From: Dallia pectoralis
Taxonomy: Eukaryota > Chordata > Actinopteri > Esociformes > Umbridae
NCBI GenBank assembly: GCA_029465975.1
Contig: CM055738.1
Location: 6,130,833 to 6,194,832, forward strand
Length of the DNA: 64,000 nucleotides
Direction of reading: 5' to 3'
Below are positions 9,060-21,961 of the stretch, piece after piece. The translations under genes and the position numbers were made by a program. Below the pieces are notes generated by a model. The model made no database searches. It saw nothing but the letters and a program-made list of their open reading frames with translations, and had not been told where the DNA came from. Positions within the stretch are counted from its first letter, which is position 1; every line of letters starts with the position of its first letter.

Positions 9060-10470
9060 GTTGTTGTCAACGTTTCCCTCACTTGCACTGATGTGCCATG
9101 TTAAGTCATAAACATCGTGGCCCCATGTCCTGATGAACCCTGGGAACTGTTTCACCTTCTCTGGTTAGCAGAGGCACTGCTCTGATCGTCAATGCTTCAT
9201 CAAAGTTCCTTCTCCCTCGTCTTGTCACCCAAGAAAATGTCCCAGATGTTTTACGTTAAACACGCTGCGCAATAAAACCCTCTCTATGTAAATCTTGATT
9301 TTTCGCTTATGACAAGAAGCATGTGTCGTGGCAAACCCTATTTTTAGCCACACTGTGGTGTTAGTTTTAGACAACAGTTTTGGACTGTGCATGGATGTGC
9401 ATCCACAGCCTTATGGTAAGTTAACATGCCCGTCTAGAAGAGGAATATTCTTCAGCCAGAGTTGGGCACCGGAGGAACCAGGAGGAACCAGCTAGTGGCC
9501 TATGTCAGTGTCAGCAGTGACTGTGTTTTCTTTGGATACCGCTCAGATTAAATATCTCCCTCCAAAGGCCAACTTCTCTTTGCAATTAGTGACAAGGAAG
9601 AATTTATCTTGGCCCAGACAGGAGTTCTTGTTTTCCTAGCCACAATCTAAAGCCGGCCTTTGTATCTCCTCTTCCTCTGGATCAGTCGCGGCGTGTGGGT
9701 AGCGCTGCAGCCACGGAAATGTGCAATCTAGAGGACGTCTCCCTTGGGCTGAGCTAAACGTTACGCTGGTGGTGCTGCTGCTGTGTCATCTCAGAGCCAC
9801 ATCATTCACAACTTAACACACCCAATAAATGGGATGCTAATGTTTAAAGGCACTGTCTGGAGACAATGCTAACATAACTCCGCCAGTAACATGGAACCAC
9901 TGGTATTTATTTCGACCAGTCAAAGAGGACATAAAGTGGCTCGTAACCCTCGCGAGCCGTTTATTTTGTCTAAAAAGTGAACACGGGTTTTTTGTTTTGA
10001 CCATAATGGAATGTAAAAGCCGTGCAGGAATTTCAGGCACCAGCCTGGCAAGATGCACTCTGGGTACTCAACCAGGGCAGTGAGTGTGTAATAGTAGCCT
10101 GTCGGTCTGGGAAGTATGTCTGATTGAGCGTGGGAGCCCGCTTTTTGGGGAATTCTGGCTGGCTAGTGAATGGCTACAATAAGAGAGTCCAGTTGGTCAG
10201 GAGTCCAGTTGTTACCGCAGGATTGAGGAGTGAGCCTCACCAAATTCAACAGGCTGGAGTGGTTTGTGTATGTGGCCTGTCAATCCCCTAAATTCAAATA
10301 CCTCATCAGATATGAGGACTAACTTAGCACATTGTAAGCTTCCCAAAAATGAACCGCACATTGTTGGTAGTACTGTGAACAGTTTCTAAGGGACTGCACA
10401 TTCACTGTTTAAGTTGGAGTCATTTTGCAGGCACTTCTATTCATAGTTGATGCATTCTTCATAAAATAAC
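9060..10470. other. Anonymous unique-looking DNA
   Basis: No gene or element recognised. The open frames at 8925-9155 and 9837-10058 (minus) have no recognisable domain. A minor tandem duplication of aggaacc occurs near 9475-9490. Confidence 0.5.
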
Positions 10471-10477
10471 CGGATAG

Positions 10478-11407
10478 TTGCCTATTTTACCTCCTTGCAT
10501 AGTATTTCACCGCCCTGTATAGTATTTTACTGTCCTTTATAGTATTTTACTGCCCTGCATAGTATTTAAATTTCCTGCTTAGTATTTCACCGCCCTGTAT
10601 AGTATTTCACCGCCCTGTATAGTATTTTACTGCCCTGTGTAGTATTTTACTGCCTTGCATAGTAAATTACTGCCCTGCATAGTATTTCACTGCCCTATAT
10701 AGTATTTTACGGCCCTGAGAAGTGTTTTACTGGCCTGCATAGTATATTACTGCCCTGCATAGTATTTTACTGCCCTGTATAGTATATTACTGCCCTGCAT
10801 AGTATATTACTGCCCTGTATAGTATTTCACTGCCCTATATAGTATATTACTGCCCTGTGTAGTATATTATTGCTCTGCATAGAATTTCACTGCCCTGCGT
10901 AGTATTTTACTGCTCTTTACTGCCCTGTATAGTATTTCACTGCCCTGCATAGTATATTACTACCCTGCATAGTATTTCAACGCCCTGTATAGTAAATTAC
11001 TGCCCTGCGTAGTGTTTTACTGCCCTGCATAGTATATTACTGCCCTGCATATTATTTTACTACCCTGTAAGTGTCTAGTATTTAACTGCCCTGTATAGTA
11101 CTTCACTCCCCTGTATAGTATATTACTGCCCTTTATAGTGTTTTACTGCCCTGTATAGTATTTAACTGCCCTGTATATTATTTCACTGCCCTGTATAGTA
11201 TATTACTGCCCTGTGTAGTGTTTTACTGCCCTGTATAGTATTTCACTGCCCTGTATAGTATATTACTGCCCTGCGTAGTATTTTACTGCCCTGTATAGTA
11301 TTTCACTGCCCTGTATAGTATATTACTGCCCTGCGTAGTATTTTACTGCCCTGCATAGTGTTTTACTGCCCTGCATAGTAAATTACTGCCCTGCATAGTA
11401 TTTCACA
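10478..11407. repeat. 20-bp satellite, about 46 copies
   Basis: The unit tgccctgcatagtatttcac (variants tgt/tgc, ttac/ttcac, atat) repeats every 20 bp, three per 60-bp line. Slippage occurs around 10915 and 11070. No coding potential. Confidence 0.95.
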
Positions 11408-11559
11408 GCAGTTAGTAGAGACGGGTACCTCATCACTCAACCCTAATGTACGGTATGGTGGTGATTCATTGACCTTAAACTGAACCGCGGTTGAATCCTC
11501 CATAATCCAAAGGACACCTCAAAATAAAACCAAATATGCTCCCCGACCACAGAATAAGG

Positions 11560-11730
11560 TTTTGCCGTAGCCCTCCCTGACCTAAACCCCCTGGAAAACA
11601 TGTGGGATGTGTTGAGGAGGAGAGTTGACCATAAAATCGGACGGATCTCGAGCGATTCTGTACGAAGCAAACAATCCGATCCCGTGCCATGTGTTCGCCA
11701 ACCTCATTATAAGAATGATCTTTGTTTTAT
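11560..11730 (+). pseudogene. Tc1-like transposase C-terminal fragment
   Basis: Conceptual translation contains PDLNPLENMWDVLRRRV, the third-acidic-residue region of Tc1 DD34E transposases, followed by degenerate sequence. Upstream bases from about 11440 look like decayed transposase but contain stops. It is an isolated fragment; no terminal repeats were found. Confidence 0.75.
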
Positions 11731-11966
11731 GCTAAGAATTGTCGTTAGTTTTTACTATAATGAAAGGTTACATTTGTGTTGACTTTCTGAAAGGTCTCCA
11801 TTACTGCTCGACTATAAGGAGATACAGTCACCACCCGAGGGTGTTCACCTGTGTTAGGTCCGCCCACTCCAGATGTTCACCATCTTCTCATTACTGGGGG
11901 GTATTTATTCTGTATTTATTCAGTTCTGCTCCTGTCCTACGTCTGACCTCCGCTTATCCTGGGATC

Positions 11967-12309
11967 ACTCTCAGCCTGCCACCTGCCTGTACCTCCACTT
12001 ACAGCCTGTGTACGACCTCCTGCTTCCCTGTCTACTCTCAGCCTGCCACCTGCCTGTACCTCCACTTACAGCCTGTGTACGACCTCCTGCTTCCCTGTCT
12101 ACTCTCAGCCTGCCACCTGCCTGTACCTCCACTTACAGCCTGTGTACGACCTCCTGCTTCCCTGTCTACTCTCAGCCTGCCACCTGCCTGTACCTCCACC
12201 TCCAGCCTGTGTACGACCTCCTGCTTCCCTGTCTACTCTCAGCCTGCCACCTGCCTGTACCTCCACTTACAGCCTGTGTATGACCACCTGCTTCCCTGTC
12301 TACTCTCAC
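11967..12309. repeat. 67-bp minisatellite, 5 copies
   Basis: Units beginning tcagcctgccacctgcctg recur at 11971, 12038, 12105, 12172 and 12239, a strict 67-bp period. The last unit breaks off at ctctcacta. Because 67 is not a multiple of three, the overlapping 220-codon open frame reads each copy in a different frame and is not coding. Confidence 0.93.
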
Positions 12310-12799
12310 TAACTCGTGTGAGGTCTGATAGATACTCTAAATTGGCATTTTGTTTCCAATATGATTACATTTCTCAGATGACTGGTGTCAGCAAAGGATG
12401 AATCTGACAGCGTACTGGATCTGATATATTAGCTAGACATTTAGCTGTTTTATCATTATGAATTTTTAAAAAAGGGAAGGAGCTCGCTCACAATGTAGAG
12501 GAATAACTATGAAAAAACGATGTATAATAGGTCGGTGTTGGCGAAATCATTTACAGTATACTCGACTTTGAAGCCATTAATGCAAATAAAAACACAGAAA
12601 TGCTATTTCCCTGTTGTGCTTAAAAAGATAGTAGACACCGCATGATCTGGCTGTAATTTGAATCGGGTGAACCAAAACAGAAGCTAATGATGAGCAAATA
12701 ATCAGGTGGTGACTTCCATAAAATGTGTCTGGTTCAGTCTTTACCGTCTGCCCGGGTGGGAACACATCATGCCAATATAAAAAATTCCTTTAGAAGAAA

Positions 12800-13610
12800 G
12801 AATGTTGAAGCCAATCAGTCTCGTTTTGAAGCAATTTCACACAGAAAATGCCATTGGCACTCTACATAGGACAGGTCACTAAATGAAGTCCAGGAGCTGA
12901 CTGAATCTCAAGGTCTTTACATGCGTCTCTTGCCAAGAACGAAGAGCGTGAGTGGACTGTGAGAAAGAGATTGTACACACTTGGCCTACATGGGAGGTCA
13001 ACAAGGAAGAAGCCTCTGCTCTCGGAAAAGAATATCCCGACACGACTGCCGTTTGCCAGACACCACATGAGTAAAGACCTATTGAAACACTGTTCTCCAG
13101 ACAGATGTGTCAACGGTGGAGTTTTTGGCCACAATGCCAGACGGCATGTTTAGCAAAAACTAATTACTGCCTTTGAACAGAGGAATCTCATACCGACTGT
13201 AAAGCTTAGAATTATGGTTTGGGGCTGCTTTGCTACCTTATGAACTGGGCCAACTTGCCATCATTGAGTCAACAATGAATTCCATGTGGTACCAGAAAAT
13301 CCTTGAGAATGTGGGGTCATTTGTCAAAACGCAGAGGCTGAACCAAACATACATTTTGCGAGAGGAAAACGATCTAAAACACACAAGCAACACTAAAACG
13401 TAATGGCTCATCAACAAGAAATCAAGGGTTATAGAATAGCAATTACCAAAGTCCAGATATCAATCCTATTAATATGCTTTGGAGGGACTATCCTACTGAA
13501 GCACAGCAGTGTGTTAAAGAAATCCACAAACATGCCAAAGTCGAAGCAGTACTGTAAAGAGGTGGCAAAAATTATTAACAGTCAATGTATGGGACGTATT
13601 TGCTCTCCGG
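12800..13610 (+). pseudogene. Tc1-like transposase pseudogene
   Basis: A DNA-binding-domain stretch at 12959-13060 reads LHGRSTRKKPLLSEKN in one frame. A catalytic-domain stretch around 13215-13380 contains a WGCF-like motif and an ENDLKHTS motif equivalent to the second Asp region (DNDPKHT). The tail is degenerate, and frame changes and stops separate the pieces. This is a different family from the 14953 and 55842 copies, judged by sequence. No clear terminal repeats were seen. Confidence 0.75.
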
Positions 13611-13619
13611 CTCCTCCTC

Positions 13620-14950
13620 TTCTCTACAACACACATTACGAATACACATACAAACAAAAACCTACATGTAGGCTAATTTTGGACTCTTACGTGATTAGAA
13701 AAGGCTACATGCAGTAATGAGTGCTAACCTTTTGATGCTTGTTTGTACTCGCCCTTATAGCGAGACATAAATGTACGACACTGGCGTTCCAAGTGCACTG
13801 CTCTGTCGACCAAGAATCTCAGGATCCTCACAGCATCATCGCCTAGTGCCTTTCAACTGCATTTTGATGATATTGGCCAAGTTCTGTTGACCTTAATACA
13901 ATATCAATGCACCCTAACTCAATCCACTAGATAGCTTTAAATTTTCCTCGGACATCGCGGATAAATATCTACCTATCCCCCGATGAACGGCTTATCGGAA
14001 ATGACCGCTCCTCGATTCACATGGTTACGCGCGCACATGGTTATGCACACTCACAGCGCTCCGCTGTGTAAACATCCTGACTTACGTAACACCTTCCTGC
14101 TCCTGTTCTTCTACTGAATCCCTTGTCCGTCAATTTGGAGTCTGTTTGGCCTTAAGGATTTCAATGGTTTCCAATTGTTGGCTTCTCATAACCTCTCTAG
14201 CAGCCATATTTATCATTATTCATTGTTTCTGCTGTCAGGAACACTCTTCCGGAGTATTGACCTAACGAATCCCAGATAAGGAGCTATTCAACTGTCCCTG
14301 TTTTTTCACCGCATCGTCTTGCTTGATGCAACTGTTAAAAGACAGACTTGTCTCAACTCTAATCCTTTTCAGAACAGATCACAAATCCTAACACAATGAT
14401 GCTCTTTTGAAATAACCTTTGAATTATCCAAAATCAATATTTGTATATCAGACTCAATGTATTTGCAAATATAGGGAAAGAAAAAACGAAAAAGAGAGAC
14501 TATTTATTTCCCCACTTTGGTTTTTTTCGGGCTTAAGTTCATGGGAAGTGAGAGCGCGAGAAAGAAACAGAACGAGAGGGCTTGGCCTGGGACGAAGCTC
14601 CCTTTGGAACCTGGCTTGGCTTCTTCTTTGGGCTGTCTTCACACGACGCACCTGAGTACACAGATTCATCTGCAGCCCTCACGCAGTCGCCGGAATATTC
14701 TCAAAGTGCTGACATCATTACAGCTGTTGTGAATTTAGAATATACCAAACCTCAATCTCTCGTCCTTTCTCACCTTTAATTGATTTTCCCCCTGACTTCC
14801 TTTGTCGTCGCCAAGGCCCAGCTGATCTGGGTACTGCCGATCCTACGCGACATACCGGTCATGCCAGACTGGGACTAGTGTGAGTTGGTTCTGCCACTTG
14901 ATATTAGTGTAGTAGTCAACGTCAAAGTAGTACAAGCAATGTAATTAAGC
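13620..14950. other. Anonymous DNA
   Basis: No gene or repeat family recognised. Several overlapping open frames at 14419-14779 read the same Arg-rich stretch in different frames and are probably chance. Confidence 0.45.
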
Positions 14951-14952
14951 AA

Positions 14953-16136
14953 ATTGGTTTATTTGAACAGTAAGAAAAAAAATCCAGAATAAAGAATTTC
15001 AAATGAGTTGCTATTTACTCAGTGAAATAAGTATTTGATCCCCTGTCAATCAACAAGATTTCTGGCTCTCGGGTGTCTTTTATACAGGTAACAAGCACTC
15101 TCTTAAAGGGACAAAATTGTAGGCCTACACAAGGCTGGAATGGGCAACAAGACCATCAATAATTGGTGGGATTATTCGCAAATGTAAGAAACACAAAATA
15201 ACTGCTCCCTCGGTCTGGGGCTCAATGAAAGATCTCACCACGTGGAGTTTCATTGACTATGAGAATGATAGGAAATCAGCAGCGAACTACACGGGAGGAT
15301 CTCGTTAATGATCTCAAGACATCTGGGACAATAGTCACCAAGAAAACTATTGGCAACTCACTACGCCGTGAAGGACTGAAATCCTGCAGCGCCTGCAAGG
15401 TCCCCCTGCTCAAGAAAGCACATGTACAGGCCCCGTCTGAAGTTTGCCAATGAACATCTGAACGATTCAGAGGAGAACTGGGTGAAAGTGTTGTGGTCAG
15501 ATGAGACCAAAATCGAGGTATTTGGCATCAACTCAACCCACCGTGTTTGGAGGAGCAAGAATGCAGCCTATGAACCCAAGAACACCATCCCCATCATCAA
15601 ACATGGGGGTGGACACATTTTGGTTTGGGGGTGTTTTTCTGCTAAGGGGACAGGACAACTTTACTGCATCAATCAAATGCCAGGGCATTGAAATTGGCTC
15701 AAGAAGAAGCACATCAAGAATGTCCTGAAGTGGCCTAGCCAGTTTCCAGACCTTAATCCCATAGAAAATGATATGGCGGGAGCTGAAGGTTTGAGTTGCC
15801 AATTGGCAGCTTCGATACCTTAATTACTTGGAGAGGATCTGCAAGGAGGAGTGGGACAAAATGCCTCCTGAGATGTGTGCAAACCTGGTGGCCAACTACA
15901 AGGAACGTCTGACCTCAGTGATAGCCGACAAGGGTTTTGCCACCAAGTACAAGTCATGTTTTGCAAAGGGGTCAAATATAATTATTTTACTGAGTAAACT
16001 TTTTTATTTTTTGTTGTTATTCTGTCTCTCACTGTTCAAATAAACACACCAATAAAATCACAGACTGATCATGTCTTTGTCAGTGGGCAAACTTACAAAA
16101 TCAGCAGAGGATCAAATACATTCTTCCTTCACTGTA
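14953..16136 (+). mobile_element. Tc1-like transposon, defective, about 1.18 kb
   Basis: The right terminus is intact, running inward from a TA at 16135-16136 (reverse complement tacagtgaaggaag, then a gtatttgatcc-type block). The left outer terminal repeat is missing; matching resumes at attggtttatttgaacag (14953). An internal direct-repeat block, agtatttgatcccctgtcaa, lies at 15030. It is closely related to the copies at 55842 and 58130. Confidence 0.85.
15122..15990 (+). pseudogene. Broken Tc1 transposase in the 14953 element
   Basis: Recognisable pieces in shifting frames are an N-terminal part ending SLRREGLKS, then WVKVLWSDETKIEVFG (first catalytic Asp), HGGGHILVWGCFSAKGTG, then FPDLNPIEN (third acidic residue), and a C-terminal GFATKYKS. 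The segment that holds the second catalytic Asp is deleted near 15685-15695: the text jumps straight to the ctcaagaagaagcacat region that follows it in the 55842 copy. Enzyme activity is therefore lost. Confidence 0.85.
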
Positions 16137-16139
16137 TGG

Positions 16140-17066
16140 TAACATATTTATATTTCTATACTATACGTGCTTTATCTTATATACTATTCAACAGCATATG
16201 TGAACATATTTAATGCATTCAGCAACAGAAATTAGCATGTGTATTTAGTTCGAAAGGTTTCTCTGAGCAGGGACGGAAGGCCATGATGAGAGTTCTAGAG
16301 TTCTGGGGTCTATTGTACGAAGTAAGACAGGCCAAACTGTTATTTCAGGGTTGGTAGTGAGGCTTTTGGCTGTACAACTGCACTAAAAAGTTTATGAATT
16401 TGAAAATGACTGTCCTTACTGACAGAGTGAAGACTCCCCCGTTAATCACAAAGTATGCACATCAAAACCATTAGCAGGGTATCTGCTGAGGCTGTCATTT
16501 GTCCGATTAGATGAATGCAAGTTTGAATATAATATATAATAGTTCGGGGACAGCGATATTAAATATTTATCCGTCTTCGTCTGTTTCGAATTATCTCCCT
16601 TCAGTCAGCATAATAATTAATTACACTGCAAAAGCATATGAAACCAACTACAAAATGGCACCAGAGCAAAATGGTTCCGAGTGGAACAGTACCAAGAGCT
16701 CAGTAACGGTAGAAATAACTCTTGACTTCAGACAAGCTATTTTTGTTACTCTGCTCTGATAATTGGTCAAATAAGTTTCATGTACTTTAAAGGGGTATTC
16801 ATCAGTTTGTGACTTGTGACGTTCACACAAACGTAAAGCATATATTTCCGCTTCCTTTATTCATCTGTTATTGCAATGTTTATTTCTACCAGTCTACAGG
16901 GTTTAGTATATATTGAATTTACTTTCTTCCATATATACCCCAGGGGATAATTGTTTCAACCTGTTGACAAGCTGATATTATCGCATTGGTTTAAAATTAG
17001 ATTATATTCTTTATCTTTTAGAGGTTTTTTTGGTGCTTCAAGCCTTTTACGTCTGCCAGTGTAAGG

Positions 17067-17109
<43 letters not shown>

Positions 17110-20100
17110 CAAAAAAGTAAGTTACTTATTCCGAAATTAGAGTGAAGACAGCTTCTTCAGATTCTATGTTAAGCTAAGTGCGGTTTCTGTCGACAATTGT
17201 ATACATGCACATGAGGAGATTTGTAGCAAAAAGAATGCAACCAATATGGTTGACAATCGGACATATTCTGAACGCGTTTTTCGGTGAGTTGTGTGTACCG
17301 TACCAGTAAATGCAATAGTTCTACTGACAGTGGCTGAACTTCCACAAACAATGGCTCACCTCCTATTGATAGCGACTTAGCTCGTGTTAACTTATTGTGA
17401 GGACAGTTCTACTGAGATTTGTCTTAAGGACATTTACTATGAAATTCCATTACCTGGTAGATATACTGAAGAAGGTTTGATAACTTAATCAAGAATTTGT
17501 TTTCCAGGATGAAATCACTCCCATATGGTCAGATTAGCCTGGTGCTAACGTGTGCTAAGAAATCTGATGGGACTAGCTACAATGTGACATTCTTTGAGAG
17601 TAAATTGATGGTGTATTTGCCTAATCTGTATTTTGAACCGGTTGCTTTTAACTGTTTCCAGTGGTTCCCGTTGTCAACGACAACTATATACACTAGGAAG
17701 CCAAGACAGTATGGCCTCTGACGGATGAAGCAAATATTGTCGATCATCTCCTAATAAGGGCACAAGTCAAGGTCTGGGTAGATTAGATGTCAAGCAAACA
17801 ACCAGTTCTTGTAGTCAACATGTTGGATGCAGGAGAAATGGGCCGGATTAAGGAACCTAAGGGCACACCTTTACTTGAGGGAAGTAGCTGTCGCTGCTTC
17901 TGATCTACATAACTTACTCCTAAAACCTTTTGGTAACACGCTTATTTATCCAATTAAAACACATCGTCGCACTTTATTCTCGCATTTGTCAGCCATTCAG
18001 TTGTATCCACTGGGTGCCCAAAGACTGTGCGCAGCATGTGTGACCTTATGTGACCTCATGTTGATATCTAACCCGGGCCTGCAGAGGAGATAAGGACAAC
18101 ACAAGCTGACTCATAGCACAATGACCCGAGGGCGTGAGACAGACCCACATTGACTTGCGTCAGATTGCGACGGCTCCGTAAATCCCTTTCGCGGTTTTGT
18201 TTGAAACAGCATATAAACAGCAAGGTGGTGTGATTACTTATGCTGCTCATCAGCATGTGAAAATAATCAACACGTCAACTGAGTGGGAGCTTATACGGAA
18301 ACCCCTGATGGGAAGACGGGTCACTGATCCATCCAAGTCTGTGTGGAAACGATGACTCAGTCTCCGTAACTTCACATCTCCTGCACTCACCGATGCATTA
18401 GGTGTGAATGTAGTTTGAACAAAGTTAAAGCACAACGGGAGAGGATGACGGCGAGGCCTGTAGTAAAAACGATAAAATAATCGTTAGGATTTGCACATCG
18501 TTTGAATAGTCATACAATGTGTTTGGGAATCAAGACATGTACTACGCATTGAAATGTGGTCACAAAATGTGGTCACAAAATGTTACGTTATACACGCGTG
18601 ACACAGTTCTTTTGAGATTTAGTATATTTAATGTCGAAAAAATATTTTCAAAAATACCTTCACGTATCCTTTTTTCACTTCTATTTTGGGAAAAAAAGAA
18701 ATGACAGCAATCGTTCTTAAAATCAATAGCACAGTTTATACATATATAATATCATTATGTCTCTATATAATATCAGGGCACAAAATATACCTTCAGAGTA
18801 CTATTGAATTACCATAACAGGTAAATGCTAACAAGCGCTATGAACTTACACTAGATAATCATGACAAACAACACGGCTCATTAAGTTGTTAAACGGTCAG
18901 AATTATTTGTCATTGCTGCAATCAAGACGCTTGATCTACAAGCTAACTACAACTAGGAAGTAGGCAAACTAAATGCAAAGCTATAGTATACAGTACACTA
19001 TAGTGCTCTTACAAAAATAAAAACATATATTCAAAACTGTGGATATTGTTTTTAGAATTAATGGTTGTGTTTTATTCATACACTTATTCATACACACTGT
19101 ATTCATGTTTTTGCTAAACATTTTTACAGAGCACACACAACATTTAAAGATGCCAGAGACAATTTCACACAAGGCTTCGGATAGCATCAGTAGAAACTCT
19201 AAGAGCAGAAGAGAGGGAACGGCTTCATATCACCAGAAAGTGAGGGTTGTAAATCTGCTCTGCAATTTCATAATTCCACACGCAGACAACACGATCCGTA
19301 ACGGCATGTTCTAATCAGGACACAAACCAACAAGTTGGTATACGGCTCAGCCGAATGACTTAGTCACAAGTTGCTGAATATTATTGTGTTGCCTTTCCTC
19401 TAAAGCAGGTATCCTAGTTTGCAGAATGTATGCCAGACATACCTCACAGAGAGTACGTACACCAAAACTACTTCCAACAGCATTTGACTTCCGTTCTTCT
19501 GGCGGACAACCAACCGAGAGATAAATTTGGCTAAGATGCTTTGCATTTTTTGATGTACGAACTGATGTGTATTACGTTCTGCACGTTTATTTTCCAGCTG
19601 TACAACGGTGTACACAGAAGGTCTCTAGTTTAAAAACAGTGCGGACCCCTGAAATGAGAGATCACTTTGCTTACCGGTTGCCGTGGCGATGGGGGAAGCA
19701 ATCACGGCCACGTAGCAGAAACCGTTGGCAACCACACTCCACCCGGGGTCATTAATTGGCTATCTTATCATAACACACCATTAATCTGGCAGTACAAAAG
19801 GCTTTTACTTTCCACACATTCACCGTATTTTTATCGTATTATTTCTTCTATCATTACGGAGACACTATAGGCTTATAACAATTGGGGGAGAAATACTTTT
19901 GCTGGGCGGTAACATAGAGCGTTTAACTTTAATTAAAAACGAAGGAATCATAATAAAAATGGTTGTGTGGTTGTTTTGCAATACGCTTTCTGTATAATAA
20001 CCCAGACATGCACATAAATGCTTTTGAATGTTCACCGCAATATGCGTTCACGTTGAGTCTGGTCCCTTCTGCTGACAAATGCCTCATCTAACATTACGGA

Positions 20101-21955
20101 GTTTTAAATAGACGATTTCAGAAGTGAACACGCTACCAATATAAAACAATGCATGTCAACATTTAGGACTGTCAGTACTGCACTTTCCAGAATAGTCAGC
20201 AGTCCATAAAATCATGGATTAATCTCTAGGACGTTCTGTCCTATAATATCCTCCTCTATATAATATTTCAAACGCAATTTATTATAACTGCGAACACTGT
20301 ACATACTGTTCTAATGTTGAGTTTGTCACCAGAGTTCAAGCTCTCGCAGCACACCAGATCTGTGTTCCAGATGTCTTTTTTAAGTAGTCCTATGGCGCTA
20401 AAAGATTAACCAGTTGACGTGGAATTGTAGAGAGGTGGAGTTGAGAGGTTTTCTTCTACTCTGTCCAACTGACACAAGGCTCCACCTGACCAGAGGACAC
20501 GCCTCTTTGCTTTATTGAGCCCAGTTGATATGTGCCCGTCCCTCTACGAGAGGAGCACGTCACACACTCTGCCACAATGTCTAGGAAGCGTGTTAATAAA
20601 AGATAAAAAAGACAACACTGTTTGAAATTCTAGTGACCTGACGTTGCGTCAGTAGCATAAATACTGTAATAACAACGGTAAATATATATCCATCTATATA
20701 CAATATGCAGGTACCCGTAATCTCATTTTATGAATTTTATGTTTTAATTTGGCACTACCCCTCATCCTTCTAATCAAAGTGGTTAGGAAGTTGACATTTA
20801 TATACAGCTGGGAGAAACCAACGGTTTGATTCAAATACGTGCTCAGTGTTAAAACGAAAAGGGAAATCATGCCAGCCAATCAGCGACTGTTCGGTTCAAC
20901 ATGATAACTGTACGTGAACATGTTGTGGGATGACAGAGGAAACCGTCCCGTTCACAGTTTGAAGGTGACTGGTGCCTGGCAACACGGGGAGTTTTCATTT
21001 CAGAAGAAAAAAACAAACCGGGGATTTGGGCCAAAATCCCAAAAGCTGTTATCGGCGGCCAATTTGCACACCCTTAAGTTCCAGTCAGCCTGGCCCCGTA
21101 ACTCGTCAAATCACGTCCCGGGGCTGCTGTTTCTGGAACCCAAAAATGACTCACTAACAGGTCTTCCTGTCTTTGCGGCGATGACACGAGACGGACCATT
21201 GAATAACCGGGGCCGATGTTTAAAATGCATGTGGCCAAGGTCTTAAGATTCTACATTCGGTCCACATTCTGTGAAAAAGACATTGTTTAGTCCCTCTAGT
21301 ACACGCGGGCCGTTTTTCATCATCCAGGCCTGTGCCATAAACTGGACGATCCAATATTTAAAAAAAATATGACGTCCCTGGCTAATTAAAGCTTATAGTA
21401 CGTGGCTTTGTCGTATCCCATTGCTGCATGGTTAGGGTTAGCGGTTTGGGTTCGTTTTACCGAGAAAACATCGTTTGGATAGTAGATGTTGTTCCTGGGC
21501 CTTCTAGATGTAAATATGTAAATATGCCGTTATACGAGGCCCAAACGCGGAGGTTGTGACAGTCGGGTTTGTAAGATGACAAATCCCTGTAATTAAATCT
21601 AATCTCAAGATGTCAGAGTAAATCTTGTCGTAAAGCATTTCCCACGCAGGTCAGTGCTGTTTATCGACATAAAGATGAGTGAATATATGCTGGCCTGGAA
21701 GTCATAATGCTCAAGGGATCATGTTCTCCTAAGTTAAAACAGAGCAGGACTCAAGGAAATTTAGAGAGCGCATTCCTTAGATTTACAAGGAAAATAACTC
21801 AGCCTTCTACCCCCGACACAATACTGTAGCAAGGTAACACCTTGTGGCTGAGACAGTGTGGCCCTTACCAAGGATAACCTCAGACATGGACCCAACAGGC
21901 GAGAGGTTCTGAGTGCTGACAGAGAGTGGTGGTACCCTCTAGACTCACAGGTGCA
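16140..21955. other. 5.8 kb of mostly anonymous AT-rich DNA
   Basis: No gene or mobile element recognised. Minor features are a (TA)n tract (separate entry) and a 15-bp duplication of tgtggtcacaaaa near 18555-18585. Open frames of 60-110 codons are scattered on both strands without recognisable domains. Confidence 0.45.
17071..17106. repeat. (TA)n microsatellite
   Basis: About 36 bp of alternating TA. Confidence 0.97.
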
Positions 21956-21961
21956 TGCCCA

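Noticed and set aside
11739..12401. 220-codon plus-strand open frame
   Set aside because: It crosses the 67-bp minisatellite, whose period is not a multiple of three, and reads each copy in a different frame. No domain seen.
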